A stretch of 43,488 nucleotides of DNA from Clostridium sp. OM02-18AC. GTDB lineage: Bacteria > Bacillota > Clostridia > Lachnospirales > Lachnospiraceae. The DNA is taken from positions 1-43,488 of the forward strand of contig NZ_QULW01000026.1 of assembly GCF_003481825.1 (NCBI RefSeq), in the 5' to 3' direction. Below, in pieces: positions 9,938 to 16,173 of the stretch (position 1 is its first letter; every line of letters begins with the position of its first letter). Both the position numbers and the translations under genes were made by a program. Under the pieces are notes generated by a model that was not told the origin of the DNA, ran no database searches, and worked only from the letters and a program-made list of their open reading frames with translations.

Positions 9938-10005
9938 GGGTCCCGAGCGCTTAGTGGGAATTTGTACCCCTTATCGATACAAATTCCCCGTAGGCGCTAG
10001 GGACC
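9937..10005. repeat. Back-to-back Tn917-like terminal inverted repeats
   Basis: GGTCCCGAGCGC...GGGAATTTGTA (9939-9966) meets its reverse complement TACAAATTCCCC...GCGCTAGGGACC (9978-10005) across a short centre containing ATCGAT. The arms match over about 28 bases with few mismatches. GGGGTCCCGAGCGC is the terminal repeat of the Tn3-family transposon Tn917. Two ends facing each other with nothing between them are a transposon scar, here between the topoisomerase tail and the erm(B) 3' flank. Confidence 0.8.
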
Positions 10006-10102
10006 TCTTTAGCTCCTTGGAAGCTGTCAGTAGTATACCTAATAATTTATCTACATTCCCTTTAGTAACGTGTAACTTTCCAAATTTACAAAAGCGACTC
10101 AT
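9971..10102 (-). CDS. 43-residue ORF downstream of erm(B)
   Basis: This encodes MSRFCKFGKLHVTKGN...APTGNLYR, an ORF found behind erm(B) in many Gram-positive resistance segments. Its Shine-Dalgarno GGAGG is inside the last codons of erm(B), so it would be co-translated. Its last residues are read from the Tn917-like repeat, so the natural C-terminus is probably lost. It looks like a truncated gene with no known function. Confidence 0.5.
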   Translation of the reverse strand: MSRFCKFGKLHVTKGNVDKLLGILLTASKELKRSLAPTGNLYR

Positions 10103-10106
10103 AGAA

Positions 10107-10844
10107 TTATTTCCTCCCGTTAAATGATAGATAACTATTAAAAATAGACAATACTTGCTCATAAGTAACGGTACTTAAATTGTTTACTTTGGCGTGTTTC
10201 ATTGCTTGATGAAACTGATTTTTAGTAAACAGTTGACGATATTCTCGATTGACCCATTTTGAAACAAAGTACGTATATAGCTTCCAATATTTATCTGGAA
10301 CATCTGTGGTATGGCGGGTAAGTTTTATTAAGACACTGTTTACTTTTGGTTTAGGATGAAAGCATTCCGCTGGCAGCTTAAGCAATTGCTGAATCGAGAC
10401 TTGAGTGTGCAAGAGCAACCCTAGTGTTCGGTGAATATCCAAGGTACGCTTGTAGAATCCTTCTTCAACAATCAGATAGATGTCAGACGCATGGCTTTCA
10501 AAAACCACTTTTTTAATAATTTGTGTGCTTAAATGGTAAGGAATACTCCCAACAATTTTATACCTCTGTTTGTTAGGGAATTGAAACTGTAGAATATCTT
10601 GGTGAATTAAAGTGACACGAGTATTCAGTTTTAATTTTTCTGACGATAAGTTGAATAGATGACTGTCTAATTCAATAGACGTTACCTGTTTACTTATTTT
10701 AGCCAGTTTCGTCGTTAAATGCCCTTTACCTGTTCCAATTTCGTAAACGGTATCGGTTTCTTTTAAATTCAATTGTTTTATTATTTGGTTGAGTACTTTT
10801 TCACTCGTTAAAAAGTTTTGAGAATATTTTATATTTTTGTTCAT
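10107..10844 (-). CDS. erm(B): 23S rRNA (adenine-N6)-dimethyltransferase Erm(B)
   Basis: The 245-residue protein MNKNIKYSQNFLTSEK... is recognisable as Erm(B). It dimethylates the adenine at position 2058 of 23S rRNA and confers macrolide-lincosamide-streptogramin B resistance. The S-adenosylmethionine motif EIGTGKGHLT is at about residues 36-45 and the catalytic motif SIPYHLS at about 99-105. The ATG follows AAGAAGGAG. The usual upstream leader peptide and attenuator are absent: 18 bases before the ATG one is already in the end of a truncated integrase gene. Expression should therefore depend on readthrough from the integrase transcript and not be macrolide-induced by leader stalling. The gene is AT-rich relative to its surroundings, a sign of recent acquisition. 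Confidence 0.97.
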   Translation of the reverse strand: MNKNIKYSQNFLTSEKVLNQIIKQLNLKETDTVYEIGTGKGHLTTKLAKISKQVTSIELDSHLFNLSSEKLKLNTRVTLIHQDILQFQFPNKQRYKIVGSIPYHLSTQIIKKVVFESHASDIYLIVEEGFYKRTLDIHRTLGLLLHTQVSIQQLLKLPAECFHPKPKVNSVLIKLTRHTTDVPDKYWKLYTYFVSKWVNREYRQLFTKNQFHQAMKHAKVNNLSTVTYEQVLSIFNSYLSFNGRK

Positions 10845-10862
10845 GTAATCACTCCTTCTTAA

Positions 10863-11495
10863 TTACAAATTTTTAGCATCTACTAATATACCAATATTGC
10901 AGGAATCAAGATTAGAATACAAGTATTGGCATAATTTTTCCTGTTCAGCACGACTCAAAACTCTCATTTCCTTCGTTTGACGTTTTATCTGTATAGATCG
11001 TGCGTCACAAGAAATGGCTTTCCCGTTTCGGGTGGCAAATTGTAAGACATTTCGAATTAGAGATAAAATATCTGAAACAGTTTTAGAGGAAAGTCCATTC
11101 TCCTTTAATCCACCAGAAACAAGGAAAAAATTACACTGCGTTTCAATAAACTCGTGTGTTATATCACGCAATTGTTTGCTTCCGAACACAGGAAGTATAT
11201 ACGAGCTGAGAAGATTCCTATATTTGTTGCTTGTAGATTCCTTCACTTTAGGACATATAGCTTGAAACCATTCCATAGCAACCTGTTCAAATTGATCTGA
11301 GCTAATTTCTGGATCGACAGTGACAGAATTACTCGTGCACGAACTTTGACTGATAAGTTTTGCCTTGACTTCTCGATATGACTTTGCATAAACATAACCG
11401 TAATTGGCTTTGCCTGTAGAAGATCGGGACTTAATGTATCTTCCTTCCCATCTGCCGTCTTTCCTTTTGTAAATATTTTCTCCTTTTCGTGCCAT
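10863..11495 (-). pseudogene. Tyrosine recombinase truncated before its catalytic domain
   Basis: A basic N-terminal arm-binding domain (MARKGENIYKRKDGRWEGRYIK) and a SAM-like core-binding domain (about residues 75-175) are present. The protein ends after CNIGILV plus the foreign residues DAKNL. In the family this is the point just before the first catalytic arginine (GLRIGE), so R, H-x-x-R and Y are all missing and it cannot recombine. The start at 11495 has AAGGAGG eight bases upstream. The 3' end is replaced by the erm(B) upstream flank, so erm(B) sits as the second gene in the old integrase transcription unit. It is unlike the three complete or nearly complete integrases elsewhere in the window. 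Confidence 0.85.
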
Positions 11496-11603
11496 AAGGT
11501 ACACCTCCTTCAATATGACTATAATTCTGACGGCAAATTGTGACTTTGGAACTTTCTAAGATGGATTTTTGTGCAAAACCTCGTGTTTTATGTCCCTAAC
11601 ATA

Positions 11604-11632
11604 TTGACAAACAGTGCGACAATTTGTAAAAT
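11604..11632 (+). promoter_or_regulatory. Promoter TTGACA-17-TAAAAT reading rightward
   Basis: TTGACA at 11604 and TAAAAT at 11627 are 17 bases apart. No gene starts until 11878, and two terminators intervene, so it may make a short RNA or an attenuated leader for the XRE gene. Confidence 0.6.
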
Positions 11633-11667
11633 AAAGATATAAACTAAAAAAAACAGAGAAGAATGCG

Positions 11668-11699
11668 ATTCGTGGAGTAATGTACTCTACGAATTTTTT
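11668..11699 (+). terminator. First terminator/attenuator before the XRE gene
   Basis: Stem ATTCGTGGAGTA / TACTCTACGAAT, followed by TTTTTT. It lies about 30 bases downstream of the start predicted from the 11604 promoter. Confidence 0.75.
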
Positions 11700-11705
11700 A
11701 TTTTA

Positions 11706-11746
11706 AAGAACCTCAAGATAGCTCATATTGTCGTCTTGGGGTTCTT
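11706..11746 (+). terminator. Second terminator before the XRE gene
   Basis: A 13-base stem AAGAACCTCAAGA / TCTTGGGGTTCTT (one G-U pair) with a T-rich 3' side, right behind the first terminator. Confidence 0.65.
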
Positions 11747-11826
11747 TTCATTCTATCATTTAATGCAATCTGCCTATAAAATTTTATCATATTGCATTTA
11801 TAAATGCAACTTGCACCCGATGTTGG

Positions 11827-11855
11827 TTGTTGAGATTTTTGGTACATTTTATAAT
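11827..11855 (+). promoter_or_regulatory. Promoter for the XRE gene at 11878
   Basis: TTGTTG at 11827, 17-base spacer, TATAAT at 11850. The start codon lies 22 bases downstream of the -10. Confidence 0.5.
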
Positions 11856-11877
11856 GTATAGCAGAATCATACACAGC

Positions 11878-12255
11878 ATGGAGGTGATTGAAACGCAACC
11901 GGAAATTGATTACGTTAAGATTGGTCAGCGCATTAGAGCTGCCCGACTGGAAAAGGGTTATAGTCAGGCTGATTTGGGTGCGTTGGTTGGTTGCTCGAAC
12001 AATCATATGAGCCATGTTGAAGTTGGACAGACGAAAGTTTCTTTGGCAATGCTTCTAAAACTGGCATTCGTCTTGGAAAAGAACTTTGACTATTTTTTAC
12101 TGGATACCCCATATGCAAAATGCGACAGCATCATTGATAATGAGATTGCTGCAAAACTGAAAAAGTGTAATGTAACAACATTGATAACCGTAGGAAAGTT
12201 GATTGATGTCTTGATTGACCAGCAAGAGATGATAAAAAAAGCGGAGCTTGATTGA
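11878..12255 (+). CDS. XRE-family transcriptional regulator
   Basis: The 125-residue protein has a helix-turn-helix at about residues 13-67 (IGQRIRAARLEKGYSQADLG...GCSNNHMSHVEVGQTKVSL). A helical C-terminal part (about 80-125) probably dimerizes. I chose ATG 11878 (MEVIETQPEIDY); it has no clear Shine-Dalgarno and may be a near-leaderless start from the -10 at 11850. An in-frame start at 11827 would lie on the promoter and is unlikely. It points right and ends against a bidirectional terminator shared with the convergent protease gene. Its targets are unknown. Control of the transfer genes is an inference from location. Confidence 0.8.
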   Translation: MEVIETQPEIDYVKIGQRIRAARLEKGYSQADLGALVGCSNNHMSHVEVGQTKVSLAMLLKLAFVLEKNFDYFLLDTPYAKCDSIIDNEIAAKLKKCNVTTLITVGKLIDVLIDQQEMIKKAELD

Positions 12256-12343
12256 TATAATGAAAAAGAAGCCCATTGACGGTACAGAGTGAACTGCTAT
12301 GGGGTTCTTTTTTGCAGCACAATATACTGATTCTTTAAGAAGC

Positions 12344-12395
12344 AAAAAGTCCACCAGTCATGATGCACTACGCATCGTACTGGTGGACTTTTTCT
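12344..12395. terminator. Bidirectional terminator between convergent genes
   Basis: AAAAAGTCCACCAGT and ACTGGTGGACTTTTT form a perfect 15-base stem with further pairing (GATGC/GCATC) in the loop. A and T runs on opposite sides make it work both ways. Confidence 0.9.
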
Positions 12396-12417
12396 GTAAA
12401 GATATAAAAATAGATAT

Positions 12418-12972
12418 TCATATATCGCCATAACCAATGTCGTTATCGTAGGCATGAAGATCTTCTTTCAGGAAATCTGCTTTACGAATATACATCGAAT
12501 TTACCAGCTCTCCTTTTTCGTGGAGCAGGCTGAATTTGTAGTCTAATAATGCTGCCGGTACATAGAGCATTTTAGCCGTTTCAAAAAATGTGTGTTCCGA
12601 AAGGCATTCCAGGACTTTCCCATCTTCTAACAGAAGCTCCGCCGCAAAGAAGTTTGCTTCATTTTCTTCGATTGATCTATCATCAAAAACTTCCATTTCT
12701 TGAAAGCCGTGCATCATAGCGATTTTTGTATGCAGGACAGCGTGTCCTAATTCATGTGCGACTAATATACGCTCCAGGATACCGTTCACATTGTGATCTA
12801 TCACGATATTCTTTTGTCTGGACTGGTAATAGAAGAAGCCCTTCAATTTCTTCTGTAAATCGTAATAGTGGATTTTGATACCTAACAGCTGACATAGCTC
12901 GTAAGGGTCTCTGGTGTGATATTTTCGCACAAGCTTATCGACAGTTTCAATGATATGCTCTGCCGTTTTCAT
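12418..12972 (-). CDS. ImmA/IrrE-type zinc metallopeptidase
   Basis: The 184-residue protein has the zinc motif HELGHAVLH (HExxH), with a downstream ENEAN helix supplying a further acidic residue. This is the ImmA/IrrE family. In ICEBs1 of Bacillus subtilis, ImmA cleaves the repressor ImmR and so turns the element on. Here the gene follows an ImmR-like XRE gene on the same strand, the same pairing. The start at 12972 is chosen for its GGAGGTGA Shine-Dalgarno; a longer version from 13005 has none. The inferred role is inactivating the repressor at 13024-13473 upon DNA damage or another signal. Confidence 0.88.
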   Translation of the reverse strand: MKTAEHIIETVDKLVRKYHTRDPYELCQLLGIKIHYYDLQKKLKGFFYYQSRQKNIVIDHNVNGILERILVAHELGHAVLHTKIAMMHGFQEMEVFDDRSIEENEANFFAAELLLEDGKVLECLSEHTFFETAKMLYVPAALLDYKFSLLHEKGELVNSMYIRKADFLKEDLHAYDNDIGYGDI

Positions 12973-13023
12973 TTGCTTCACCTCCGAATCGCACACAGAA
13001 AACATATTCTGTGCTTGAGGATT

Positions 13024-13473
13024 TTACTCTTTATCTTTATGCTTTCTGTATTTCTTCGGAGTGTACTTTTCCCGTGCTGTTTTCTTAGAGTCCATATAAA
13101 CTGACATAATCGCCTGGAAGAATACATCTTTTGCGTCCTCGTCCAATTCTCCACCGGCAAACAGAGAATTTACACGACCCAACACTTCCTGAGCTTCTTT
13201 TGCTCCTTTTGAACCGAAGTTTTCCTTTGCCTCTAAAATAAACATATCCTGATCTATATGGCTCTGGCTATCCGTTTCAGATTCGTCCAAAAGATAGGAC
13301 ACAGAGATATGCAGTGCTTCAGCAAGTTTTCTGATGTTGCTTTTTCTGGGGAGTGTTCCGAGCTGCTCATAGGTGTAAAGGGATCTTTCGGAAATGCCGG
13401 TCATCTGGGCAAGCTCCGTTTGAGATAGGTTCATAGCCAAACGAGCTTCTTTAATTTTTTCTCCAAATGTCAT
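13024..13473 (-). CDS. ImmR-like XRE repressor
   Basis: The 149-residue protein has an N-terminal helix-turn-helix (FGEKIKEARLAMNLSQTELAQMTGISERSLYTYEQLG, about residues 3-38), a linker, and a C-terminal region (about 85-130). It is transcribed with the downstream ImmA-like protease. Its promoter (TTGACT-17-TATAAT, minus strand) has an operator in the spacer, so autorepression is likely. It faces a divergent gene across seven copies or partial copies of AACTTCCGAT. Known ImmR proteins repress excision and transfer genes; the same role here is inferred. Confidence 0.85.
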   Translation of the reverse strand: MTFGEKIKEARLAMNLSQTELAQMTGISERSLYTYEQLGTLPRKSNIRKLAEALHISVSYLLDESETDSQSHIDQDMFILEAKENFGSKGAKEAQEVLGRVNSLFAGGELDEDAKDVFFQAIMSVYMDSKKTAREKYTPKKYRKHKDKE

Positions 13474-13508
13474 GGTAGTATCCTTCCTTTCAAAAAATAT
13501 TTATTCGT

Positions 13509-13658
13509 AACTTCCGATTATTTGTTGACAAACTTCTGGAAAATGCTATAATAAGAATCATAACAGAAGTTTTAATTCCACTTAATTATATATCGGAACT
13601 TTTATAAAGTCAAGAACTTCCGATTTCACTTCTGTTATTTTAATCAAATATCGGAAGT
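13509..13658. promoter_or_regulatory. Operator array and divergent promoters
   Basis: Seven copies or partial copies of AACTTCCGAT/ATCGGAAGTT lie in 150 bases. Good copies are at 13509, 13592 (inverted, one change), 13615 and 13649 (inverted). Weaker ones are at 13531 (AACTTCTGG), 13563 (inverted ACAGAAGTT) and 13627 (CACTTCTGT). Rightward promoter: TTGACA 13525, 16 bases, TATAAT 13547. Leftward promoter: TTGACT (complement of 13608-13613), 17 bases, TATAAT (complement of 13585-13590). Operators overlap both promoters, as expected for a phage-like switch controlled by the XRE repressor. Confidence 0.8.
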
Positions 13659-13759
13659 TATAGTCATTCTTGTCCCATGGTATTTGTTTCCCTTTAGCCA
13701 AGTGACAGGAGTTAGAAAGGAATTCTTATTTTATGGATTAGGCTGAAAGGAGATTCTGA

Positions 13760-14323
13760 ATGAGCAGATATAATACACAGGTATTAAGCAGTATTCGAAT
13801 GCTTTGCCGGATGCAGAACATTGACGAGAAGGTTCTGTATGAAAGAGCAAAGCTGATTTTATCCATATATCGAGAGGTGTGCTGGTCTACCATTGATCGT
13901 GCGAATGATGTATGTGATACCCTTATTTGTACTTACGGTGACAGCTTAGATGGTGCATTGATTTATCTGGAGAACTTTGCTCCGGATGAAGCGAGAGAAC
14001 GATTTGAAGAACGCATTCGCAGCTTATTTGAGACAAAGTGGATCATTGAACTGGTAGATATGGCTATGTTGAAAATCAGAGAATATCCAGATAAAGGCGC
14101 TCTGTACTGTGAGATTATCTCAAAGGCATATCTCAACCGCTTCAAGTACAGGGAATCAGAAATGCTGGAGGTTTTGAATATGGAACGCAGCACCTACTAT
14201 GACCGAAAGAAAGAAGCGATACTGTTATTTGGTCTGTCACTTTGGGGAACAGCCATTCCTAAATTGAAAGATTTCCTGGAAAGTGCCCGGGAGGAAGAAG
14301 CATTGTGTTATTGTGAATGCTAA
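13760..14323 (+). CDS. Putative phage-type transcription regulator, divergent from the repressor
   Basis: A 187-residue, mainly helical protein. The C-terminal part (KYRESEMLEVLNMERSTYYDRKKEAILLFG, about residues 133-165) resembles the helix-turn-helix of ArpU/RinA-like phage regulators or sigma region 4. The N-terminal part (1-130) is not recognised. The Shine-Dalgarno GAAAGGAG precedes the ATG. It is the first gene read from the operator-controlled rightward promoter, so it is probably induced when the ImmR-like repressor is removed and could activate the downstream excision genes. The exact family is uncertain. Confidence 0.65.
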   Translation: MSRYNTQVLSSIRMLCRMQNIDEKVLYERAKLILSIYREVCWSTIDRANDVCDTLICTYGDSLDGALIYLENFAPDEARERFEERIRSLFETKWIIELVDMAMLKIREYPDKGALYCEIISKAYLNRFKYRESEMLEVLNMERSTYYDRKKEAILLFGLSLWGTAIPKLKDFLESAREEEALCYCEC

Positions 14324-14327
14324 GACA

Positions 14328-14350
14328 GGATTTTAGTCCGACTAAAATCC
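14328..14350. repeat. Perfect 10-base palindrome after the 13760 gene
   Basis: GGATTTTAGT-CCG-ACTAAAATCC starts five bases after the stop. No T run follows, so it looks more like an operator or RNA processing hairpin than a terminator. Confidence 0.5.
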
Positions 14351-14450
14351 GATGAAAATACGACGGTTCCCCTACTGAAAGTCCGACTTGTCCAGTGTTA
14401 AAATGGCTATGCTGGGAGATAGCGGCATAAAATTGAATAGAGAGAGTTAC

Positions 14451-14484
14451 GCCTCGTGCCTGTAATGGGTACGGGGCTTTTTTT
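14451..14484 (+). terminator. Terminator with GCCTCGTGCC / GGTACGGGGC stem
   Basis: Ten-base stem with G-U pairs and an eight-T run. Confidence 0.7.
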
Positions 14485-14527
14485 ATACCTGCCTATTTTC
14501 CCCCATAATTAACACAAAGGCATGAAC

Positions 14528-14562
14528 GAGAGCTTGGAGTAATTTACTCCGGCTCTTTTTTT
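14528..14562 (+). terminator. Second terminator upstream of the small XRE gene
   Basis: AGAGC-TT-GGAGTA pairs with TACTCC-G-GCTCT, followed by TTTTTTT. It ends shortly before the ribosome-binding site of the next reading frame. Confidence 0.75.
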
Positions 14563-14675
14563 ATGCCTGCAAGGAGGACAGGCAGATGGCAAAGGGTATT
14601 GAGAATCGGGCACGATCTCCTCCCGCTGTTTTTGATTTTGCAACTTCACAAATTCAAAAACACGGAGGAACGAAA

Positions 14676-14891
14676 ATGTATTACGACTTGGTTGAAAGCG
14701 GAAAAAGAATTAAAGCCTTGAGAAAGGAACATGGGCTTACACAGGAACAGCTTGCGGAGCAGTTAGGTGTTGCCGCAAACACCATTGCACGAATTGAAAC
14801 CGGCAACAGAGGTATCTCTATTGATTTGGCAATCGAACTGGTTGTGCGCTTTGAGACAACCCTTGATTACATATTTTTAGGTCGTGAATAA
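14676..14891 (+). CDS. Small XRE-family (Cro/CI-type) regulator
   Basis: The 71-residue protein is essentially only a helix-turn-helix (GKRIKALRKEHGLTQEQLAEQL...ARIETGNRGISIDLAIEL). The chosen ATG at 14676 has GGAGGAACGAAA in front. An in-frame ATG at 14586 with its own AAGGAGG would add 30 low-complexity residues (MAKGIENRARSPPAVF...). Either start, or a short upstream peptide coupled to the regulator, is possible. The stop is nine bases before a 22-base repeat that recurs at 19209. Confidence 0.8.
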   Translation: MYYDLVESGKRIKALRKEHGLTQEQLAEQLGVAANTIARIETGNRGISIDLAIELVVRFETTLDYIFLGRE

Positions 14892-14899
14892 CCTCAAAA

Positions 14900-14921
14900 C
14901 TATACCTACGAGGCAATAAAA
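14900..14921 (+). repeat. 22-base direct repeat, copy 1
   Basis: Starts CTATACCTACGAGGC and ends AATAAAA. It is identical to 19209-19230. The two copies bracket the folded stretch, toxin, excisionase-like genes, integrase and the gene at 18261. Confidence 0.85.
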
Positions 14922-14989
14922 ACTTGCATGAGGAACAGGTACAATTTAGATACAGCCAAAGAAAATCGGCTGCTTGATCCTTGAAAACT

Positions 14990-15375
14990 GAATACACAGT
15001 CATCGAATACGTTCCTGTTGCCGGTGCGAGAGCATCAGCCACATCAGCGGTACGCCGAGACGTATCGGATAGAGAAACAGAACGACTTTCTTCTATAAAT
15101 TAAGCGCTTGTCTCTCTCCCGATGCCAGCGATCAATACTGGCTTGTAAATATTGGGTTGCTCCCAATACGGCCATGAAAGCAACAGGATTAAAGATACTT
15201 CTCTACGGAGCTGGCGGAGAACCCGGCAGAGGTTAGATTCCTATGGAACTGATTCGCAATCAGTCGTTCGGTGATTCCCTGAGGGCGTAAGCCCTCTTTC
15301 CCAGGGGTGCGTGGCAAATATGGGACACATAGACTTTTGGACTGACTGCCTGATTCCTTTCTGGCAGTCAGTTAT
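14990..15375 (+). ncRNA. Candidate structured RNA upstream of the MazF-family gene
   Basis: A 380-base stretch without a gene holds many stable hairpins: GCCAG/CTGGC (15124-15142), TATTGGG-TTGCT-CCCAATA (15150-15168), ACTGATT-CGC-AATCAGT (15248-15264), GAGGGC-GTAA-GCCCTC (15281-15296) and ACTGACTGCC/GGCAGTCAGT (15341-15372). GTTGCT in the 15150 hairpin can pair with AGCAAC at 15179-15184, a likely pseudoknot. The last hairpin is followed by TTACATAG, then the toxin gene's Shine-Dalgarno. I do not recognise a known RNA class. It may be a cis-regulatory leader, a type III-like antitoxin RNA, or part of the element's DNA-processing sites. Confidence 0.45.
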
Positions 15376-15405
15376 TACATAGCCAACGAAAGGAGGTCAT
15401 GGCAC

Positions 15406-15813
15406 ATGATGAAAGAAAATTGGGTATATTGCCGTGGTGATATTTATTGCGCCAAGCTGGACCCGGTAGTTGGGTCGGAACAAGGCGGCATCCGTCCGGT
15501 TATCGTCATTCAGAACGATACCGGTAATAAACACGCTCCCACATTGATTGTGGCAACGGTCACCACCAGAATCCATAAGAAAGCGAATATGCCGACGCAC
15601 TTTGTTATTTACGACAATCCTGCATTCAAAGAAGCGTCCGTTGTTCAGCTGGAACAGATTCGTACCATTGATAAAAGCAGGATTGATAATTACTTAGGTA
15701 AGGTAACGCCCCGTGAAATGGTAGCGATTGAGAAAGCCTTATCTGTCAGCCTGGCAATGGAACAGCTGAAAAAGCGTTCCCCAAAACATAAAGCAAAGAG
15801 AGCGAAGGAGTGA
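15406..15813 (+). CDS. MazF/PemK-family toxin-like endoribonuclease
   Basis: The 135-residue protein has the MazF fold signature: RGDIYCAKLDPVVGSEQGGIRPVIVIQNDTGN near the N-terminus (about 10-40), the TLIVATVTT strand, and the SVVQLEQIRTIDKSRI segment (about 77-92). MazF proteins cleave mRNA at short sequences. The basic C-terminal extension (KKRSPKHKAKRAKE) is longer than usual. The Shine-Dalgarno AAAGGAGG is nine bases before the ATG at 15406. There is no MazE-like antitoxin gene beside it. Upstream is the folded stretch, and downstream, six bases after the stop, an excisionase-like protein. It may stabilise the element or have been recruited as a transfer regulator. Confidence 0.88.
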   Translation: MMKENWVYCRGDIYCAKLDPVVGSEQGGIRPVIVIQNDTGNKHAPTLIVATVTTRIHKKANMPTHFVIYDNPAFKEASVVQLEQIRTIDKSRIDNYLGKVTPREMVAIEKALSVSLAMEQLKKRSPKHKAKRAKE

Positions 15814-15819
15814 ACATAA

Positions 15820-16056
15820 ATGTTTGAAGAAAGAATCGCTGCCATGAATCAGCGCACCGAAGAAGCGATGGCTGCTAACGCAGTTCAGTTTGATAAGAGA
15901 ACCTATACGGTTGATGAGATTCAGGATATTCTGGGCATCAGCAGAACCAGCGCATACAACCTTGTGAAAAAGAAAGTTTTCCATAGCGTCCGCATCGGTG
16001 GCAGTATCAGAATCTCCAAAAAGAGTTTTGATGAGTGGTTGGATCATCAAATGTAA
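15820..16056 (+). CDS. Excisionase-like helix-turn-helix protein (single domain)
   Basis: The 78-residue protein has one HTH_17/Xis-like domain, about residues 25-78 (TYTVDEIQDILGISRTSAYNLVKKKVF...RISKKSFDEWLDHQ). Small proteins of this type bend DNA for integrase-mediated excision or act as regulators. It starts six bases after the MazF-family stop with AAGGAG in front, so they form an operon. A strong terminator follows before the related three-domain gene. It could also be the antitoxin or regulator partner of the toxin, an inference from pairing only. Confidence 0.82.
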   Translation: MFEERIAAMNQRTEEAMAANAVQFDKRTYTVDEIQDILGISRTSAYNLVKKKVFHSVRIGGSIRISKKSFDEWLDHQM

Positions 16057-16118
16057 GATTTGTCAAGGGCGTCGTACAACCCGGCGACAAACTTCAAAAC
16101 ATATTGAGAGTTCGATAA

Positions 16119-16156
16119 AATGTAGCCATGACAAGAAACACATGGCTACATTTTTT
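16119..16156 (+). terminator. Terminator between the two excisionase-like genes
   Basis: Perfect 12-base stem AATGTAGCCATG / CATGGCTACATT with a ten-base loop, then TTTT, then TTACATAG leading into the AGGAGG of the next gene. Confidence 0.9.
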
Positions 16157-16173
16157 ACATAGGAGGTTGTACG

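Noticed and set aside
10863..11495. Functional integrase serving the erm(B) segment
   Set aside because: All catalytic residues are missing after the truncation.
9454..11495. An intact insertion sequence carrying erm(B)
   Set aside because: No transposase gene or flanking direct repeats are visible. Only paired Tn917-like ends and gene remnants remain.
13509..13658. CRISPR-like array, because short repeats recur
   Set aside because: The repeats are about ten bases, in both directions and irregularly spaced over promoters, as operators are. No spacers or cas genes are present.
14586..14675. N-terminal extension of the small XRE protein
   Set aside because: It has an AAGGAGG but the added 30 residues are not part of the helix-turn-helix, and the internal ATG has its own good ribosome-binding site. 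It is kept only as a note in the feature.
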